Assembly (NCBI GenBank): GCA_965657575.1
Contig: CBFHOK010000002.1
Location: forward strand, 1 to 64,000
DNA: 64,000 nucleotides
From: CAJXVY01 sp965657575
GTDB taxonomy: Bacteria; Actinomycetota; Actinomycetes; Actinomycetales; Microbacteriaceae
Direction of reading: 5' to 3'
Part shown: positions 60,958-64,000 of the stretch, one piece after another
How positions within the stretch are numbered: position 1 is the stretch's first letter
Layout of the letters: the number at the start of each line of letters is the position of its first letter
Position numbers and translations under genes: made by a program
The notes under the pieces: model-generated
The model's input: the letters and a program-made list of their open reading frames with translations, nothing else
Database searches by the model: none
Told to the model about the DNA's origin: nothing

Positions 60958-61820
60958 ATGCCTTTACCCTCGTCGGGCCGATCCTTGTTTTGACGAAGGT
61001 ATTTTTCGAATTCGAAGGCTATTTGGTCACCACTTACCTGCTCGGTCTCCATTGAATCTCTGCGCTGTTCCAAGCTTTCAATGTAATTGGCCATTTCATC
61101 ATCTTGTTCTGCAACCTCATCGATTCCGCGCTCCCATTCAAAAGACTCATCCGCCAGGGACGAGGAATCAAGACCCACCAGCAAAACATCCTCAACTGCT
61201 TGAACCAGGGCAAGTGCTGCCTTAGGTGCTGGGGCGTTGTGTACATAGTGCGGAACGGCCGCCCAGAAACTTAAGAATGGGATGTTGTCTAATTGCAATC
61301 GTTCAGCAATGATGCTCAAAATCCCAACGGGCCCCTCATACTGCGGAATCTCCGCATCGTGCAATTCCCGAACCTCACGAAATGGAGAACTTTTGAAAAC
61401 CTGAATGGGTCTTGAGTGGGGAACATCGGCGAGCATTGCGCCGAGGAAAATGACTGCCTCAATCTCTCGATCTTCAATAAATTCCATCACTTCATCGGCA
61501 AATGATCGCCACCTTCGAGATGGTTCAGGACCGCTGAGAACAAAGGTGTTTGCCATTCTTGGAAAGGCTTGAATCACTTCCGGCGACGCGCCCAGCAGCT
61601 CAGTTGTCGGCCAGATCAACTCTCGCATCCCGTCTTCGATGTTTTTCACAATCGGTCTGGAGAATTGAAAATCGTAATATTCCTCGGGGTCAACGCTGTC
61701 CAGCATTACCCCGTCGATCTGCCGGACAATCTCAGTTGCGGCCAGAGTTGCTCCCTCAGCTGCATCATTCCAACCTTCAAAGGCGATGATTAGGGTTCGG
61801 GAATCAAAAATAGATGGCAA
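60954..61820 (-). CDS. PAC2 family protein
   Basis: A 288-residue PAC2-fold protein (proteasome assembly chaperone-like). Conserved segments are IIAFEGWNDAAEGAT, VFLGAMLADVPHSRP, and YEGPVGILSIIAERL with PFLSFWAAVPHYVHNAPAP. The C-terminal tail is acidic and rich in Gln/Glu. The function in actinobacteria is not established. The TTG start is supported by GGAAGG 5 nt upstream. The family is kept in genomes without a 20S proteasome, and none is visible here. Confidence 0.85.
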   Translation of the reverse strand: MPSIFDSRTLIIAFEGWNDAAEGATLAATEIVRQIDGVMLDSVDPEEYYDFQFSRPIVKNIEDGMRELIWPTTELLGASPEVIQAFPRMANTFVLSGPEPSRRWRSFADEVMEFIEDREIEAVIFLGAMLADVPHSRPIQVFKSSPFREVRELHDAEIPQYEGPVGILSIIAERLQLDNIPFLSFWAAVPHYVHNAPAPKAALALVQAVEDVLLVGLDSSSLADESFEWERGIDEVAEQDDEMANYIESLEQRRDSMETEQVSGDQIAFEFEKYLRQNKDRPDEGKGI

Positions 61821-61863
61821 TCCGACCTTCCTTTCGCCCTGAAACTCTAATTCATTCGCAGAC

Positions 61864-61869
61864 TAAACT
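61864..61869 (+). promoter_or_regulatory. putative -10 box of the HAD gene
   Basis: TAAACT ends 8 nt before the ATG at 61878, without an SD between, again compatible with a leaderless transcript. Confidence 0.4.
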
Positions 61870-61877
61870 CATAGGCG

Positions 61878-62549
61878 ATGACAAAACATACTTTTCAGGC
61901 AGTGCTTTGGGACATGGATGGAACTTTGGTTGACACCGAACCATACTGGTTGAAAAGTGAGCAGGCCTTTGCCGAACGACATGATGCTCATTGGGAGCTT
62001 GGTGATGTTGAGCAATTCATCGGCTTCAGCCTCTATGACACCGCCGACATCCTCAGAAAGAAATTTAACCTTCAGGATTACACCGATCAGCAGATTGTTG
62101 ATGAATTGACTAACGGTGTTGTCGAACAAATCGAGGATGAGTTGCCATTCAGACCTGGAGCACTTGAGCTACTGAAAGAACTCAGGGAAAAGGGAATCCC
62201 AACAGCTTTAGTGACAATGAGCATGTCGGATATGGCAAAAAGTGTTGTCAGCAGGATTCCATTCAAAGCTTTTGATGTTGTTTTAGGAGGAGATCAGGTT
62301 CAGTTTGGTAAGCCCCACCCTGAACCATACATTCGGGCTGCAGAAAAACTTGGGCTTAGGCCATCTGAGTGCATCGCCCTTGAGGACAGCAAGACTGGGC
62401 TGACAAGCGCGGAGACTGCCGGGACCGTGGCAATCGGAATTCCACACATTGCCAAAATCCCCGAGCAAACGGGAAGAATTCTGATTGACTCGCTTGAGGG
62501 AATGACAGTTACCAAACTGCAGAGAATTTATGAGGAACACCGTGGATAG
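61878..62549 (+). CDS. HAD superfamily hydrolase
   Basis: A 223-residue beta-phosphoglucomutase/phosphatase-like HAD protein. The nucleophile motif LWDMDGTLVDTEPYW is at the N terminus, motif II is LVTMSMSD, the Lys is in FGKPHPEPYI and the acidic motif III is ALEDSKTGLTSAE. A helical cap domain follows the first motif. It probably dephosphorylates a sugar phosphate or similar small substrate, not readable from sequence. It overlaps trmI by 8 nt. Confidence 0.88.
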   Translation: MTKHTFQAVLWDMDGTLVDTEPYWLKSEQAFAERHDAHWELGDVEQFIGFSLYDTADILRKKFNLQDYTDQQIVDELTNGVVEQIEDELPFRPGALELLKELREKGIPTALVTMSMSDMAKSVVSRIPFKAFDVVLGGDQVQFGKPHPEPYIRAAEKLGLRPSECIALEDSKTGLTSAETAGTVAIGIPHIAKIPEQTGRILIDSLEGMTVTKLQRIYEEHRG

Positions 62550-63537
62550 ACCAGAAATATTCTTAGTTGGCGATCGCGTTCAGCTGACTGGACCAAAGGG
62601 AAGAATGAACACCTTCACTTTGACTGAAGATGGAAAGTGGGGATCTCACCGAGGTGAGATAAAACACTCTCAGCTGATCGGACAGCCCGAAGGTTCTGTA
62701 ATTGAAAACTCAGCAGGAATCGAATATTTGGCTCTCAAGCCACTACTGAGCGATTTCGTGTTGTCAATGCCCAGGGGGGCCAACATCATCTATCCAAAAG
62801 ATGCTGGGCAGATAATCACTCAAGGAGACATTTTCCCAGGAGCCCGAGTTGTTGAGGCGGGAGTGGGTTCTGGAGGCCTTTCCAGCTACCTGCTCAGAGC
62901 AATCGGCGAAAGTGGCACACTTCATAGTTTTGAAAAAAGAGAAGAATTTTCTGAGATCGCGCAGTCGAACGTAATCACCGAGCTGGGGTTCACGCCAAAA
63001 AACTGGACTGTGACCGTTGGGGCTTTAGAGGAGAAACTATTGAAAACTGTTGAGCCTGGCTCGACAGATAGAGTGGTTTTAGACATGCTCTCTCCGTGGA
63101 ACTGCATAGACGAAGTCTCCCAAGCTCTAAGACCCGGGGGAGTGTTGATCGTTTACGTTGCAACCGTTACCCAGCTTTCCAGAGTCACCCAAGCAATAGA
63201 GCAATCTGCCAATTACACCAAGCCGCTCGCACAAGAAACCATGGTCAGAGGTTGGCATGTTGAGGGCTTGGCTGTTAGACCAGAGCACCGAATGATTTCA
63301 CACACGGGATTCTTGCTCTTCGCAAGAAGACTTGCGCCAAATACAGTTTTGCCGGAATTTAAGGCCAAACGGGCCAGTAAAACCCAGTACTCCGATGAAG
63401 ATGTAGAGATTTGGACTCCGGAAGCTTTGGGGGAGAGTGGTGCGAGTGCGAAGAAAGTAAGGAAGAATGTTCGTAAGGCAGAAGCCGCGAAACAAGCCAA
63501 GCTAACCAGAGGTGGAAAAGATATTGAGAACAATTAG
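62542..63537 (+). CDS. trmI: tRNA (adenine-N1-)-methyltransferase TrmI
   Basis: TrmI (331 residues) methylates A58 of tRNA. The SAM-binding motif RVVEAGVGSGGLSSYLLRAIG is replaced by short motif VEAGVGSGGLSS near residue 107, with LVIVYVATVTQ-like and VLDMLSPWNC regions further on, and a basic Lys/Arg-rich tail. I start at GTG 62542, where GAGG lies 6 nt upstream and the overlap with the HAD gene becomes 8 nt; ATG 62530 is also possible. It overlaps the lipoprotein start by 14 nt. Confidence 0.9.
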   Translation: MDRPEIFLVGDRVQLTGPKGRMNTFTLTEDGKWGSHRGEIKHSQLIGQPEGSVIENSAGIEYLALKPLLSDFVLSMPRGANIIYPKDAGQIITQGDIFPGARVVEAGVGSGGLSSYLLRAIGESGTLHSFEKREEFSEIAQSNVITELGFTPKNWTVTVGALEEKLLKTVEPGSTDRVVLDMLSPWNCIDEVSQALRPGGVLIVYVATVTQLSRVTQAIEQSANYTKPLAQETMVRGWHVEGLAVRPEHRMISHTGFLLFARRLAPNTVLPEFKAKRASKTQYSDEDVEIWTPEALGESGASAKKVRKNVRKAEAAKQAKLTRGGKDIENN

Positions 63538-64000
63538 TGCACTGGCGATTACCGCCGCTACAACCCTTGTGTTGGCAGGTTGTGCAGCAACAGAGGAAGC
63601 GGAAACCGCTTCTGGAAATCTATGCGAACCAGCTGCAAGCGGTGATGCCAGTGAAGTGGTCGAGATTATTGGTGAGCGAGACGGTGAAATTGAGCTTAGT
63701 TTTCCAACTCCTCTGAATACCGAGACAAGCCAAACAACCATTGTTGAAGTCGGTGAAGGAAGAGATTTCACAGGTGAGGCGTTCAGCAGTTTTCAGTACT
63801 CGATATACAACGGAGCAACCGGCGAGCTGATTGGTTCCACCGGTTTTGATGGGGATCAGCTGGCTAAAGTTTTCTCGACAGCTGCAGCGGTTCCAAATTT
63901 TTGTAATGTCTTAGCTGGGGTTCCTGAAGGCAGCAGCCTGGTTACGGTATTTGCGCCCGAAGATTTCCATGACGGATTTGGAAACCCAGACTTCGGCATT
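63524..64000 (+). CDS. lipoprotein, probably FKBP-type peptidyl-prolyl isomerase (partial)
   Basis: The frame opens at TTG 63524 and runs off the window edge after 159 codons. The N terminus is a lipoprotein signal: MRTISALAIT, a hydrophobic stretch and the lipobox LAGC with Cys at residue 20. The following mature part (LCEPAASGDASEV, FPTPLNTETSQ, YNGATGELIGSTG) looks like the extracytoplasmic FKBP-like proteins found after trmI in related Microbacteriaceae, but the FKBP core is not yet visible here. Lgt at 8416 would modify the cysteine. GGTGG 8 nt upstream may be its SD. Confidence 0.65.
   Translation, partial: MRTISALAITAATTLVLAGCAATEEAETASGNLCEPAASGDASEVVEIIGERDGEIELSFPTPLNTETSQTTIVEVGEGRDFTGEAFSSFQYSIYNGATGELIGSTGFDGDQLAKVFSTAAAVPNFCNVLAGVPEGSSLVTVFAPEDFHDGFGNPDFGI

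Overview
The window reads as a contiguous stretch of a compact actinobacterial chromosome, most likely a planktonic Microbacteriaceae member of the small-genome freshwater type (Rhodoluna/Aquiluna-like). The phylum call rests on actinobacterial marker genes: rbpA, whiA next to rapZ, an ANTAR response regulator (PdtaR type), opcA beside zwf, a mabA/inhA-like fabG-fabI pair, the trp-operon membrane protein plus a HGxxPAAW-like small protein, and DUF3099. The narrower call is inference from a base composition that looks close to half G+C or a little lower by eye (not counted), unlike most high-G+C relatives, and from very tight packing. No plasmid, phage, transposon, CRISPR or rRNA signature is visible. 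There is one run of 95 N, inside polA, so this is a draft assembly.

Layout. 1-9288: end of rsmB, rpe, then a histidine/tryptophan cluster (hisE-hisG-hisF-hisI-trpE-membrane protein-small membrane protein-trpC-trpB-trpA) and lgt, all on +. 9345-16795: glutamate synthase gltB-gltD and pyk. 16799-22395: tRNA-Leu(CAA), PdtaR-like regulator, a hotdog thioesterase, polA (gapped), an HPr-like gene, rpsA, coaE. 22398-31073: uvrB-uvrA-uvrC, rapZ, whiA. 31130-35408: sodA, gap-pgk-tpiA-secG-rbpA. 35405-43126 on -: tkt-tal-pgi-zwf-opcA-pgl, the pentose phosphate operon. 43237-46360: ctaB, photolyase, ctaA. 46498-50477: sufB-sufD-Rieske-sufC-sufT. 50474-52316 on -: bioY, SURF1, a small Cys/His protein and DUF3099. 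52397-55680: fabG-fabI, serB, an orphan ABC ATPase and L31 type B. 55677-59868: a DnaQ-like exonuclease, alpha/beta hydrolase, glycosyltransferase, histidine phosphatase, Sir2 and tRNA-Leu(GAG). 59945-64000: a small unknown protein, uppP, PAC2, HAD phosphatase, trmI and the start of an FKBP-like lipoprotein.

The genes form a core metabolic block: amino acid synthesis from PRPP and glutamate, lower glycolysis, the pentose phosphate cycle, heme A and oxidase assembly, Fe-S assembly, lipid and envelope precursors and nucleotide excision repair. Co-directional genes overlap repeatedly by 1, 4 or 8 nt, and five convergent pairs share the same four bases as both stop codons. No gene-free stretch exceeds 300 bases; the longest are about 110-135 nt (20227-20337, 43127-43236, 46361-46497).

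I found no obviously new multi-gene system. The points most worth a second look are a serB gene whose only plausible start is ATC, a polA gap far shorter than the missing protein, the absence of yvcK between rapZ and whiA, a nested dyad over a leaderless promoter at 59892-59941, and the conserved uncharacterised small proteins in the trp and SURF1 neighbourhoods.
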